A DNA stretch of 26,982 nt from an uncultured Alistipes sp. GTDB lineage: Bacteria > Bacteroidota > Bacteroidia > Bacteroidales > Rikenellaceae. Position numbers and translations under genes: made by a program. The notes under the pieces are model-generated. The model was given only the letters and a program-made list of their open reading frames with translations. It did not search any database and was not told the origin of the DNA. The stretch lies in the NCBI GenBank assembly GCA_904502285.1, contig CAJGEC010000022.1, positions 1 through 26,982 on the forward strand, written 5' to 3'. This document shows positions 20,997 through 26,982 of the stretch, piece by piece (the stretch's first letter is position 1; each line of letters starts with the position of its first letter).

Positions 20997-22763
20997 ATGC
21001 AGGATTTAACAGCATTGGAGGGTAAGACCATTGTAGAGTTGCGTGAAATCGCAAAGGTGTTAGGTATTGTCCCTTCGACTATGAAGAAGCAGGAGTTGCT
21101 CGATAGGATTATTGCCGTGGCAACAGGAGCTTCAACATCTTCAGAATCTACAGAATCAAATAGTATAGATGAGGCTCACGAGGAGTCTCAACCACGCCGT
21201 GGTCGTCGTCCACGAATGAGTAGTGTAAAGGTTGGGGGTGGCCCAACTCCACGTGTGGAGGTTGCCGTTGCCGAGCCTATGGAGACGGTGGCTGAGGAGA
21301 GGGCTGCAGAGGTTGAATCTTCGAATGAGCAATCCGCAGAGGTTGTGGAGGTTACGGCACCTAAGGAGACGACCAATGAGGCTCCCGTACAGCGTCGTCG
21401 AGGCCGAAAACCACGTTGGCTTATCGAGCAGGAACGCTTAGCCGAGGAGCAGGCTAAGGAGCAGGAGGCTGCAGAGAGAAGTGCTGAGCCAGAGACTCTT
21501 CCAGAGCCAGAGACAGTGGAGGTTGTTACGGAGGGTGCAACGGAAAGTAGCACAGCTATCGACGAAGAGTTCGACGAAGAGACTTTCGATGAGGAGTATG
21601 ACGAGGATGATGAGTTCGAGGGAGAGGTTATCACCAAGGATGACTTCACTGCAGAGATTGAGGGTGAGGGAGTTCTGGAGATTATGCCCGATGGCTTTGG
21701 ATTCTTGCGCTCGGCAGATTATAACTACCTAAATTCGCCAGACGATGTCTATGTGTCGCCCTCGCAAATCAAACTCTTTGGCCTTAAGCCTGGCGATACG
21801 GTGAGTGGCTCTATTCGCCCACCAAAGGAGGGTGAGAAGTATTTCCCTCTTGTTCACGTAGAGAGCATCAATGGTCTCAAACCCGATATTATCCGCGACC
21901 GTCAGCAGTTCGAATATCTCACGCCACTCTTCCCAAGCGAGAAGTTCAACCTCACGGGCAATGGCCACAACTCTAAATCTAACCGTATTATCGACCTCTT
22001 TGCCCCCATTGGCAAGGGTCAGCGCGCGCTCATCGTGGCACAACCCAAGACGGGTAAGACGATGTTGTTGCAGTCTATTGCCAATGCCATTGCCGACAAC
22101 CATCCAGAGGTCTATATGATAGTGTTGCTTATCGACGAGCGCCCTGAGGAGGTTACCGAGATGGCACGCAATGTTAAGGCCGAGGTTGTTGCTTCTACCT
22201 TCGATGAGCAGGCTTCACGCCACGTTAAGGTTGCAGAGATGGTCTTGGAGAAGGCTAAGCGTATGGTCGAGAGTGGTCACGACGTAGTCATCTTCCTCGA
22301 CTCTATCACACGTCTTGCACGTGCCTATAACTCCGTACAGCCAGCCTCAGGTAAGGTGTTGTCGGGAGGTGTGGATGCCAATGCCTTGCATAAGCCTAAG
22401 CGATTCTTCGGTGCAGCACGAAATACCGAGGAGAAGGGTTCGCTCACGATTATCGCTACGGCACTTATCGACACAGGCTCTAAGATGGATGAGGTTATCT
22501 TCGAGGAGTTTAAGGGTACGGGTAATATGGAGTTGCAACTCGACAGGAAGTTGGCCAATAAGCGTATCTATCCAGCTGTGGATGTTGTCGCATCGGGTAC
22601 ACGTAGAGAGGATTTGCTCCTTTCGCAGAGTGTTATGCAACGCACCTGGATATTGCGCAAGCACTTGTCGGATATGACCACCGTCGAGGCTATGGAGTTC
22701 TTGCAGAAGCAGATGAACCTCACCAGAGATAACGATGAATTCTTGGCTACGATGAATCAGTAG
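20997..22763 (+). CDS. rho: Transcription termination factor Rho with large disordered insertion
   Basis: The 588-residue hexameric RNA helicase is well above the 420 or so residues of E. coli Rho. Residues 1-42 form the Rho N-terminal helical domain. Residues about 45-220 are low-complexity, rich in Glu, Ser and Ala, with two basic patches (RRGRRPR at 67-73 and RRRGRKPR at 133-140) that resemble AT-hook cores and an Asp/Glu run at 189-210. The RNA-binding cold-shock-like domain follows (VLEIMPDGFGFLRS, 226-239), then the ATPase with Walker A QPKTGKT (349-355), VLLIDERPEE and IFLDSITRLARAYN. A TTG three codons upstream is less likely than the ATG at 20997. Such insertions are typical of Bacteroidetes Rho; in Bacteroides thetaiotaomicron the insertion has been reported to drive phase separation. 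Confidence 0.97.
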   Translation: MQDLTALEGKTIVELREIAKVLGIVPSTMKKQELLDRIIAVATGASTSSESTESNSIDEAHEESQPRRGRRPRMSSVKVGGGPTPRVEVAVAEPMETVAEERAAEVESSNEQSAEVVEVTAPKETTNEAPVQRRRGRKPRWLIEQERLAEEQAKEQEAAERSAEPETLPEPETVEVVTEGATESSTAIDEEFDEETFDEEYDEDDEFEGEVITKDDFTAEIEGEGVLEIMPDGFGFLRSADYNYLNSPDDVYVSPSQIKLFGLKPGDTVSGSIRPPKEGEKYFPLVHVESINGLKPDIIRDRQQFEYLTPLFPSEKFNLTGNGHNSKSNRIIDLFAPIGKGQRALIVAQPKTGKTMLLQSIANAIADNHPEVYMIVLLIDERPEEVTEMARNVKAEVVASTFDEQASRHVKVAEMVLEKAKRMVESGHDVVIFLDSITRLARAYNSVQPASGKVLSGGVDANALHKPKRFFGAARNTEEKGSLTIIATALIDTGSKMDEVIFEEFKGTGNMELQLDRKLANKRIYPAVDVVASGTRREDLLLSQSVMQRTWILRKHLSDMTTVEAMEFLQKQMNLTRDNDEFLATMNQ

Positions 22764-22782
22764 GGTAGTCTACAAAAAAAAG

Positions 22783-22817
22783 AGACACCTGTCTAACTTG
22801 CTGTTAGATAGGTGTCT
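22783..22817. terminator. Terminator after rho
   Basis: AGACACCTGTCTAAC (22783-22797) pairs with GTTAGATAGGTGTCT (22803-22817) over 15 bp with one G-U. The plus side ends TGCTTTG; the minus side ends in a run of T (from 22774-22781), so it would also stop anything reading past ssrA. Confidence 0.85.
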
Positions 22818-22823
22818 TGCTTT

Positions 22824-22845
22824 GTGGAGGTGGCGGGGGTCGAAC
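22824..22845 (-). repeat. Orphan 22-bp copy of the ssrA 3' end (att-like)
   Basis: This 22-bp stretch is identical to 22944-22965, which covers the T-loop, the 3' part of the T-stem and the acceptor strand of the tmRNA gene. The two copies are direct repeats 120 bp apart. The 3' end of ssrA is a classic target of tyrosine recombinases, so the pair looks like attL/attR of a lost or remnant element. Between them lie an AA-centred palindrome (CGATAG/CTATCG at 22841-22854), a 16-bp inverted repeat with a 2-nt bulge (22861-22899) and the ssrA terminator. Confidence 0.75.
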
Positions 22846-22860
22846 GATAGAACTATCGTA

Positions 22861-22899
22861 GCCGAACTTTTCTACGTGCGCGACACGTAGAAATTCGGC
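22861..22899. repeat. Long stem-loop between the two ssrA 3' repeats
   Basis: GCCGAACTTTTCTACGTG (22861-22878) and CACGTAGAAATTCGGC (22884-22899) pair over 16 bp with a 2-nt bulge around a CGCGA loop. It is not followed by a T run on either strand, so it is not an ordinary terminator. It could be a recombinase or excisionase recognition site, or a processed RNA structure. Confidence 0.7.
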
Positions 22900-22906
22900 A
22901 ACCCCG

Positions 22907-22941
22907 AATAAAAAACGACCCAGCTATAATGCCGAGTCGTT
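22907..22941 (-). terminator. Terminator of ssrA
   Basis: On the minus strand AACGACTCGGC and GCTGGGTCGTT pair over 11 positions (two G-U) around ATTATA, followed by TTTTATTC. It begins 4 nt after the tmRNA 3' end. Confidence 0.9.
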
Positions 22942-22943
22942 AA

Positions 22944-22965
22944 GTGGAGGTGGCGGGGGTCGAAC
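22944..22965 (-). repeat. ssrA copy of the 22-bp direct repeat
   Basis: This is the functional copy inside the tmRNA gene, identical to 22824-22845. Flanking bases differ on both sides, so the match is exactly 22 bp. Confidence 0.85.
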
Positions 22966-23345
22966 CCGCGTCCAAACAAGGAACCCCAGAGCTTTCTACA
23001 CGTTTAGCCAGCCGTTTCGTCCTTCTACTTGAGCCAGGTAGGTGGCAACCAAACCCAAGTCCCAGCCCCTAAATCTCGTGTGATAACCGAGGCACATACC
23101 ACACTATCTCTTAAGTGATGATACCCCATAGTGATTGGTCGTTAAAGAGCGGAACGACCTCTCGGGATACTCGTCGCACAACCTCCTTGGGCTACGCGAT
23201 TAAGCCAATTTTCTCTGAAAATTAAGCAGCGAGTGCATAGTTGTTATTGCCATTTATAGCTTGAGTGTTGCGATTTACGAGACCCCACACAATGCTCGAC
23301 GTGCTTACAATCGAATTCTACCTGCTGTCAAAACCGGTCACCCCC
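22945..23345 (-). ncRNA. ssrA: tmRNA (transfer-messenger RNA)
   Basis: The 401-nt RNA rescues stalled ribosomes by acting as alanyl-tRNA and then as a short template. The 5' end GGGGGTG (23345-23339) pairs with CACCTCC (22952-22946) as a 7-bp acceptor stem with one G-U. The T-arm GCGGG-TTCGACC-CCCGC and the 5' GACCGGTTTTGACAGC segment are typical. After the discriminator A (22945) no CCA is encoded. The tag frame runs from 23260 to 23222, GCT to TAA, and reads A-I-N-G-N-N-N-Y-A-L-A-A, ending in the protease-recognised ALAA. The first codon is inferred. A likely promoter is at 23434-23463, which requires removal of about 80 nt from the 5' end. Confidence 0.95.
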
Positions 23346-23433
23346 AAAAGAGTGGCGCTTAGGGTGAATCTTCGCCAAGGAAGAGTACACAACCAGCGTA
23401 GAGCGATACATTCGTGGCAATGCGAATGTGGTG

Positions 23434-23463
23434 CAAAAGTAGTCAAAATTTTGCTCCGCACAA
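23434..23463 (-). promoter_or_regulatory. Candidate promoter of ssrA
   Basis: On the minus strand TTG, 19 nt, TACTTTTG. Its spacer overlaps that of the plus-strand promoter at 23451-23481, so the two cannot easily be occupied together. Confidence 0.65.
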
Positions 23464-23481
23464 AATAATTTATTAAATTTG
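23451..23481 (+). promoter_or_regulatory. Promoter of the FtsE-like gene
   Basis: TTG (23451-23453), a 20-nt spacer and TAAATTTG (23474-23481): full consensus, 32 nt before the ATG at 23514. Confidence 0.78.
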
Positions 23482-23513
23482 CACTAATATCTTATAATAA
23501 ACCGATTTTGAAG

Positions 23514-24233
23514 ATGGAGAGTAAGCGTGTCATAGACCTTAAAAACGTATCTGTATATCTTGGAGACGGCCGTCGTAGGGACACCGACGAGAACGACTTG
23601 ATTCTTTCGAATATCAACCTTACGGTGGACGAGGGCGAACTTGTCTACTTCATCGGTCGTGTTGGTACGGGTAAGAGTACGCTCCTAAAGATGATGTATG
23701 CCGAGGTGGAGGTTGCCGATGGCGAGGCGAAGGTGGTTGGTTTCGACCTCAAGGGCTTGAAGCGTAGCCAAATCCCATACTTGCGCCGCTCGATGGGTAT
23801 TGTGTTTCAGGACTTTCAGTTGCTTACCGATAGAAACGTATTCCTAAATCTCTACGACGTTATGCGCGCTACGGGCTGGAAGAATGAGGAGGATATACGT
23901 TGCCGTATCGACGAGGTGCTAAACCTCGTGGGTCTCTCACATAAGAGCTATAAGATGCCGTTCGAGCTTTCGGGGGGAGAGCAACAACGCTTGGCCATAG
24001 CACGTGCTTTGGTGAATAAGCCACGCCTGATTCTTGCCGACGAGCCTACGGGAAATCTCGACATTCGCACGGCGGATGGTATTATGGATATCTTCCATCA
24101 AATTGCCAAGAGTGGCTGTGCTGTGGTGATGTCTACGCACAATGTGTCGCTTATTGAGGAGTTCCCTTCGCGCACAATTTTGTTCTCTCACGGAGGTATC
24201 ACCGAGGTCGATATCAACTCGGTAATGAAGTAG
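23514..24233 (+). CDS. ftsE: FtsE-like ABC transporter ATP-binding protein
   Basis: The 239-residue ATPase (ATG at 23514; a TTG two codons earlier is less likely) has Walker A GRVGTGKST (48-56), Q-loop VFQDFQLL (97-104), signature LSGGEQQRLAIARAL (152-166), Walker B LILADEPTGNLD (172-183) and the switch His in STHN. Its length, the Q-loop context and the absence of extra domains fit FtsE, which with FtsX controls peptidoglycan hydrolases at division. A LolD- or MacB-like ATPase remains possible. No FtsX-like permease gene is adjacent. It is monocistronic, between a full-consensus promoter and a strong terminator. Confidence 0.8.
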   Translation: MESKRVIDLKNVSVYLGDGRRRDTDENDLILSNINLTVDEGELVYFIGRVGTGKSTLLKMMYAEVEVADGEAKVVGFDLKGLKRSQIPYLRRSMGIVFQDFQLLTDRNVFLNLYDVMRATGWKNEEDIRCRIDEVLNLVGLSHKSYKMPFELSGGEQQRLAIARALVNKPRLILADEPTGNLDIRTADGIMDIFHQIAKSGCAVVMSTHNVSLIEEFPSRTILFSHGGITEVDINSVMK

Positions 24234-24255
24234 GATCATACGTCTATAAACGGTT

Positions 24256-24306
24256 AATAGCCACGATATTGGATTACTCCGAGTCGTGGCTATTCTATTT
24301 TTTTGT
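24256..24306 (+). terminator. Terminator after the FtsE-like gene
   Basis: AATAGCCACGA (24256-24266) and TCGTGGCTATT (24284-24294) pair perfectly over 11 bp around a 17-nt loop, followed by CTA and seven or more T. Confidence 0.9.
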
Positions 24307-24319
24307 TGAGTGTGTGGTC

Positions 24320-24811
24320 TTAGTAGAGTTTTATATACTCGTAGGTGTTGCCCACCTCGCTGAGATATCGCTCGAACTCCTCGCGTTTGATTACCACCGT
24401 AAAGCGGTTGTCGTTGGGGTGGAAGCTCAATGCCTCCTGCTGGCGTAGGGTCTCGTCGAGGAAGAGGTGTACGTGGTTGTCGGGGTCGTTGATAAGGCCG
24501 AATGGCGAAACTGAGCCAGGGCATAGGCCGAGCCACTTATCCATACGTTCGGGAGAGGCAAAGGAGAGCTTGCCCTGATGGAGTATATGTTCAAGGTCGT
24601 GTATTGCCATCGACTGCTCGGAGTCGAAGACGACAAGGTAGTGGCGATTCCCCTTGTGGTTGCGGAAGAATAGGTTCTTGCAGTGCTTAGAGCCATCCTT
24701 GCGCCAATATTGGCGAGCTATCTCGATTGTGGGAGCCTCTGGGTGTTCATACCACGTGAACTCTATATCGTGGCTATTTAGCCAATTGAATACTTTATCG
24801 CGTCTTTCCAT
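24320..24811 (-). CDS. YbaK/ProX-type prolyl-tRNA editing protein
   Basis: The 163-residue protein fits the YbaK/aminoacyl-tRNA synthetase-associated domain, ProX (PrdX) branch: K45 in HCKNLFFRNHKGNRHYLVV, the loop GSVSPFGLIND (99-109), DNHVHLFLD and FHPNDNRFTVVI. Such stand-alone proteins hydrolyse mischarged alanyl-tRNA(Pro) in the cytoplasm. Length is normal for ProX (about 160-170). It converges on the FtsE-like gene. Its -7 box TACCTTTG (24823-24816) ends only 4 nt before the ATG, so the mRNA is probably leaderless. Confidence 0.88.
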   Translation of the reverse strand: MERRDKVFNWLNSHDIEFTWYEHPEAPTIEIARQYWRKDGSKHCKNLFFRNHKGNRHYLVVFDSEQSMAIHDLEHILHQGKLSFASPERMDKWLGLCPGSVSPFGLINDPDNHVHLFLDETLRQQEALSFHPNDNRFTVVIKREEFERYLSEVGNTYEYIKLY

Positions 24812-24815
24812 AGTG

Positions 24816-24823
24816 CAAAGGTA
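24816..24823 (-). promoter_or_regulatory. -7 box abutting the ProX-type start codon
   Basis: TACCTTTG on the minus strand is followed by CACT and then ATG. A TTG lies 24 nt upstream, longer than the usual 19-21. Initiation a few bases after the box would begin at the start codon itself. Confidence 0.55.
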
Positions 24824-24844
24824 TAAAAATTATGCGATTTGGTA

Positions 24845-24875
24845 TTGCAAGAGAGAAATAAATGTAGTAACTTTG
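24845..24875 (+). promoter_or_regulatory. Promoter of galK
   Basis: TTG (24845-24847), a 20-nt spacer and TAACTTTG (24868-24875): full consensus, 40 nt before the ATG at 24916. Confidence 0.8.
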
Positions 24876-24915
24876 TAGATATATTACATATGTCACAGTA
24901 AAATAACACAATGTT

Positions 24916-26052
24916 ATGGATGTAACACGTATCAATGAGAAATTTTTGGAGAAGTTTGGTGTGCAGGGTGAGTTGTTCACTTCACCTGGCCGAATCAATC
25001 TTATCGGCGAGCATACCGACTATAATGGTGGCTTTGTCTTCCCAGGTGCTATCGACAGGGCTATGGTTGCCGAGATTAAGTTGAATGGCACAGATAGGGT
25101 GAGAGCTTATGCCGTAGATTTGGACGACTACACCGAGTTTGGTCTTTGCGAGGAGGATGCTCCAGAGGCAAGTTGGGCGCGATATATCTTTGGTGTGTGT
25201 CGTGAGATTCAGAAGCGTGGTGGTGTGATTGCTGGCTTTGATACCGCTTTTTCGGGCGATGTGCCTTTGGGTGCAGGTATGAGTTCGTCGGCAGCATTGG
25301 AGTCTACCTTCGCCAATGCCCTTAACGAGTTGTTTGGATTGGGTATCGACCGCTTTGAGTTGGCTCGTATAGGTCAGTCTACCGAGCATAACTATTGCGG
25401 TGTGAAGTGTGGAATTATGGATCAGTTCGCCTCGGTATTCGGCAAGGCGGGCCATCTGATGCGTCTCGATTGTCGCTCTATGGAGTTCGAGTACTTCCCA
25501 TTTGACCCCGAACAGCACGGCTATAAGTTGGTTCTGTTGGACTCGGTGGTCAAGCACGAACTTGTCGGTTCGCCTTATAACGACCGTCGTGCCTCGTGTG
25601 AGAGGGTGGCGGCAGAGCTTGGTCAGGAGTTCTTGCGTGGCGCAACTATGGAGCAACTTGAGGCAATAAAGGATAAGATTTCTGAGGAGGACTATATGCG
25701 CGCTCGCTACGTTATTGGTGAGGAGCGACGTGTGTTGGATGTCTGCGAGGCCCTCAGGCGTGACGACTACGAGACCGTGGGTGAGCGTATGTATGAGACC
25801 CACTGGGGTATGTCGAAGGATTATGAGGTCTCTTGCGAGGAGCTTGACTTCTTGGCTACGGTGGCTAAGGAGTGTGGCGTTACAGGCTCTCGCATTATGG
25901 GTGGAGGCTTTGGTGGATGTACCATCAACCTCGTTAAGGCAGAACTCTACGACAACTTCATTGCTACGGCAAAGGCTAAGTTTTTGGAGAAATATGGCCA
26001 CGAGCCAAAGGTATATTCGGTGGTAATCTCGGATGGCGCACGTAGAATCTAA
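24916..26052 (+). CDS. galK: Galactokinase GalK
   Basis: The 378-residue GHMP kinase phosphorylates galactose at C1, the first committed step of the Leloir pathway. The galactokinase signature GRINLIGEHTDYNGGFV (25-41) is complete. The ATP-binding loop is VPLGAGMSSSAALE (116-129), the catalytic Asp is D169 in GIMDQFASV, and the third GHMP motif is MGGGFGGCTINLV. Length is that of bacterial GalK (380 or so). No galE, galT or galactose transporter is adjacent. A long minus-strand reading frame opposite it is a codon-usage shadow. No hairpin terminator was seen downstream. Confidence 0.96.
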   Translation: MDVTRINEKFLEKFGVQGELFTSPGRINLIGEHTDYNGGFVFPGAIDRAMVAEIKLNGTDRVRAYAVDLDDYTEFGLCEEDAPEASWARYIFGVCREIQKRGGVIAGFDTAFSGDVPLGAGMSSSAALESTFANALNELFGLGIDRFELARIGQSTEHNYCGVKCGIMDQFASVFGKAGHLMRLDCRSMEFEYFPFDPEQHGYKLVLLDSVVKHELVGSPYNDRRASCERVAAELGQEFLRGATMEQLEAIKDKISEEDYMRARYVIGEERRVLDVCEALRRDDYETVGERMYETHWGMSKDYEVSCEELDFLATVAKECGVTGSRIMGGGFGGCTINLVKAELYDNFIATAKAKFLEKYGHEPKVYSVVISDGARRI

Positions 26053-26081
26053 CAATTTTAGGTGATTTTGTCATTTTATTT

Positions 26082-26111
26082 TTGATAATGAGAAAATAAT
26101 ACTTATCTTTG
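26082..26111 (+). promoter_or_regulatory. Promoter of serC
   Basis: TTG (26082-26084), a 19-nt spacer and TATCTTTG (26104-26111). The leader of about 105 nt contains GCACA (26132-26136) and TGTGC (26157-26161), which can pair as a weak hairpin; I recognise no riboswitch in it. Confidence 0.75.
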
Positions 26112-26223
26112 TGTGACTATATATATGACGGCACATTTGTTTGCAAAGGTGACGTTGTGCAAGCAGAGTAGAAAATAGGATTTTTTGATAACCAATACAA
26201 ACTTATTAAAACACTTTAAACCT

Positions 26224-26982
26224 ATGAAACACAATTTTAACGCAGGTCCTTGCGTACTTCCAAAGCAGGCTATCGAGGCCGCTATCGAGGCAATTCGTGA
26301 CTTCGACAACACCGGTATCGGTATCCTTGAGATTTCTCACCGTACTCCAGGTTGGGAGCGCGTTATGGCTGAGGTAGAGCAGCTTTGGCGTGACCTTTTG
26401 AACATTCCAGATGAGTACGCAGTATTCTTCGTTGGTGGTGGTGCTTCTACACAGTTCTTCCAGGTTCCTGCTAACCTTCTCAAGACTAAGGCTGCTTACT
26501 TGCAGACTGGCGTTTGGGCTAAGAAGGCAGCTAAGGAGGCTAAGTTCTATGGTGAGGTTGAGATTGTTGCCTCTTCAGAGGATAAGACTTACAGCTACAT
26601 CCCAAAGAACTACACTATCCCAACAGATGTAGACTACTTTCACATCACAACTAACAACACTATCTATGGTACTGAGATCCACGAGGATATCGACTCACCT
26701 GTAACTTTGGTTGCTGATATGTCATCAGACATTATGTCTCGTCCTATCGACATCAAGAAGTACGGTATGATCTACGGTGGTGCTCAGAAGAACGTAGGTC
26801 CTGCTGGTGTTACTTTCGTTATCATCCGCAAGGATCTTCTTGGCCAGTCAGAGCGCAAGCTCCAGTCAATGGTTGATTACGCTACTCACTACCCAGAGGA
26901 GGCTCGCAACCACTCTATGTACAACACTCCTCCAGTATTCCCTATCTTCGTAATGTACCAGACATTGAAGTGGGTTAAGGAG
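26224..26982 (+). CDS. serC: Phosphoserine aminotransferase SerC (5' part, cut by window end)
   Basis: The first 253 codons are present and the frame is open at the window end; the family has about 360 residues. SerC is a PLP enzyme that makes 3-phosphoserine from 3-phosphohydroxypyruvate and glutamate. Visible features are HNFNAGPCVLP (3-13), SHRTPGWERVM, FFVGGGASTQFFQVP (68-82), the VADMSSDIMSRP segment and the PLP-binding K189 in YGGAQKNVGPAG. Codon choice in this gene is more uniform than in its neighbours (for example ATC, CGT, GGT), which suggests high expression. Confidence 0.96.
   Translation, partial: MKHNFNAGPCVLPKQAIEAAIEAIRDFDNTGIGILEISHRTPGWERVMAEVEQLWRDLLNIPDEYAVFFVGGGASTQFFQVPANLLKTKAAYLQTGVWAKKAAKEAKFYGEVEIVASSEDKTYSYIPKNYTIPTDVDYFHITTNNTIYGTEIHEDIDSPVTLVADMSSDIMSRPIDIKKYGMIYGGAQKNVGPAGVTFVIIRKDLLGQSERKLQSMVDYATHYPEEARNHSMYNTPPVFPIFVMYQTLKWVKE

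Noticed and set aside
22824..22906. A possible second tRNA or tmRNA gene next to ssrA
   Set aside because: Only the 22-bp 3' end is shared; the T-stem partner, anticodon-like parts and a matching 5' acceptor strand are missing.
23265..23468. 67-codon plus-strand frame
   Set aside because: It is antisense to the 5' part of the tmRNA gene and its promoter region.
24982..26055. 357-codon reading frame on the minus strand opposite galK
   Set aside because: It exactly shadows galK, whose motifs are complete. The frame is open because of galK codon bias, and its translation shows no domain.

Overview
The window looks like chromosome from a member of the Bacteroidota, most likely an intestinal Bacteroidales of the Alistipes/Rikenellaceae type (the family is inference). 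The signs are: many promoters of the Bacteroidetes sigma-ABfr form (TTG, 19-20 nt, TAnnTTTG), start codons without evident Shine-Dalgarno sequences, a Rho with a large acidic insertion, BACON-domain lipoproteins, a tmRNA tag ending in NYALAA, and a secreted family 20 hexosaminidase of the kind gut glycan degraders carry.

Layout. 1-3240: a PAP2 phosphatase gene containing a run of nine C, convergent with a two-gene unit for an FrhB-type iron-sulfur protein and a polysaccharide pyruvyl transferase-like protein. 3241-5390: an unusual membrane protein joining a cytoplasmic deoxyribosyltransferase/DUF4062-like domain, one membrane helix and a PstS-like outer domain, then a 194-bp inverted-repeat (MITE-like) element, then a small RyR-domain protein with its own terminator. 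This is the best candidate for an undescribed system. 5424-7709: GH20 hexosaminidase. 7726-11020: a stress-type operon (YgbA-like, CatA-like acetyltransferase, msrA) divergent from a DUF1295 membrane protein and a WYL regulator. 11046-17277: an ECF-type sigma factor with a tiny acidic partner gene, a 477-bp AT-rich gap holding a 32-nt alternating pyrimidine-purine tract, and three BACON lipoprotein genes of which the outer two are paralogues. 17299-18770: a six-helix channel with a shortened selectivity filter and a lipoprotein. 18772-26982: mainly housekeeping genes: mscL, miaA, a pRiA4b ORF-3-like protein, rho, ssrA, an FtsE-like ATPase, a ProX-type editing protein, galK and the start of serC.

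How the genes fit together. Many genes here have a recognisable promoter, and several divergent pairs share very short control regions (9210-9278; 23434-23481, where the ssrA and ftsE-like promoters interlock). Strong stem-loops close most units. A 22-bp copy of the ssrA 3' end lies 120 bp beyond the functional one, which looks like a scar of past site-specific integration. Functions are assigned from recognisable motifs and domain order only; no database search was possible.
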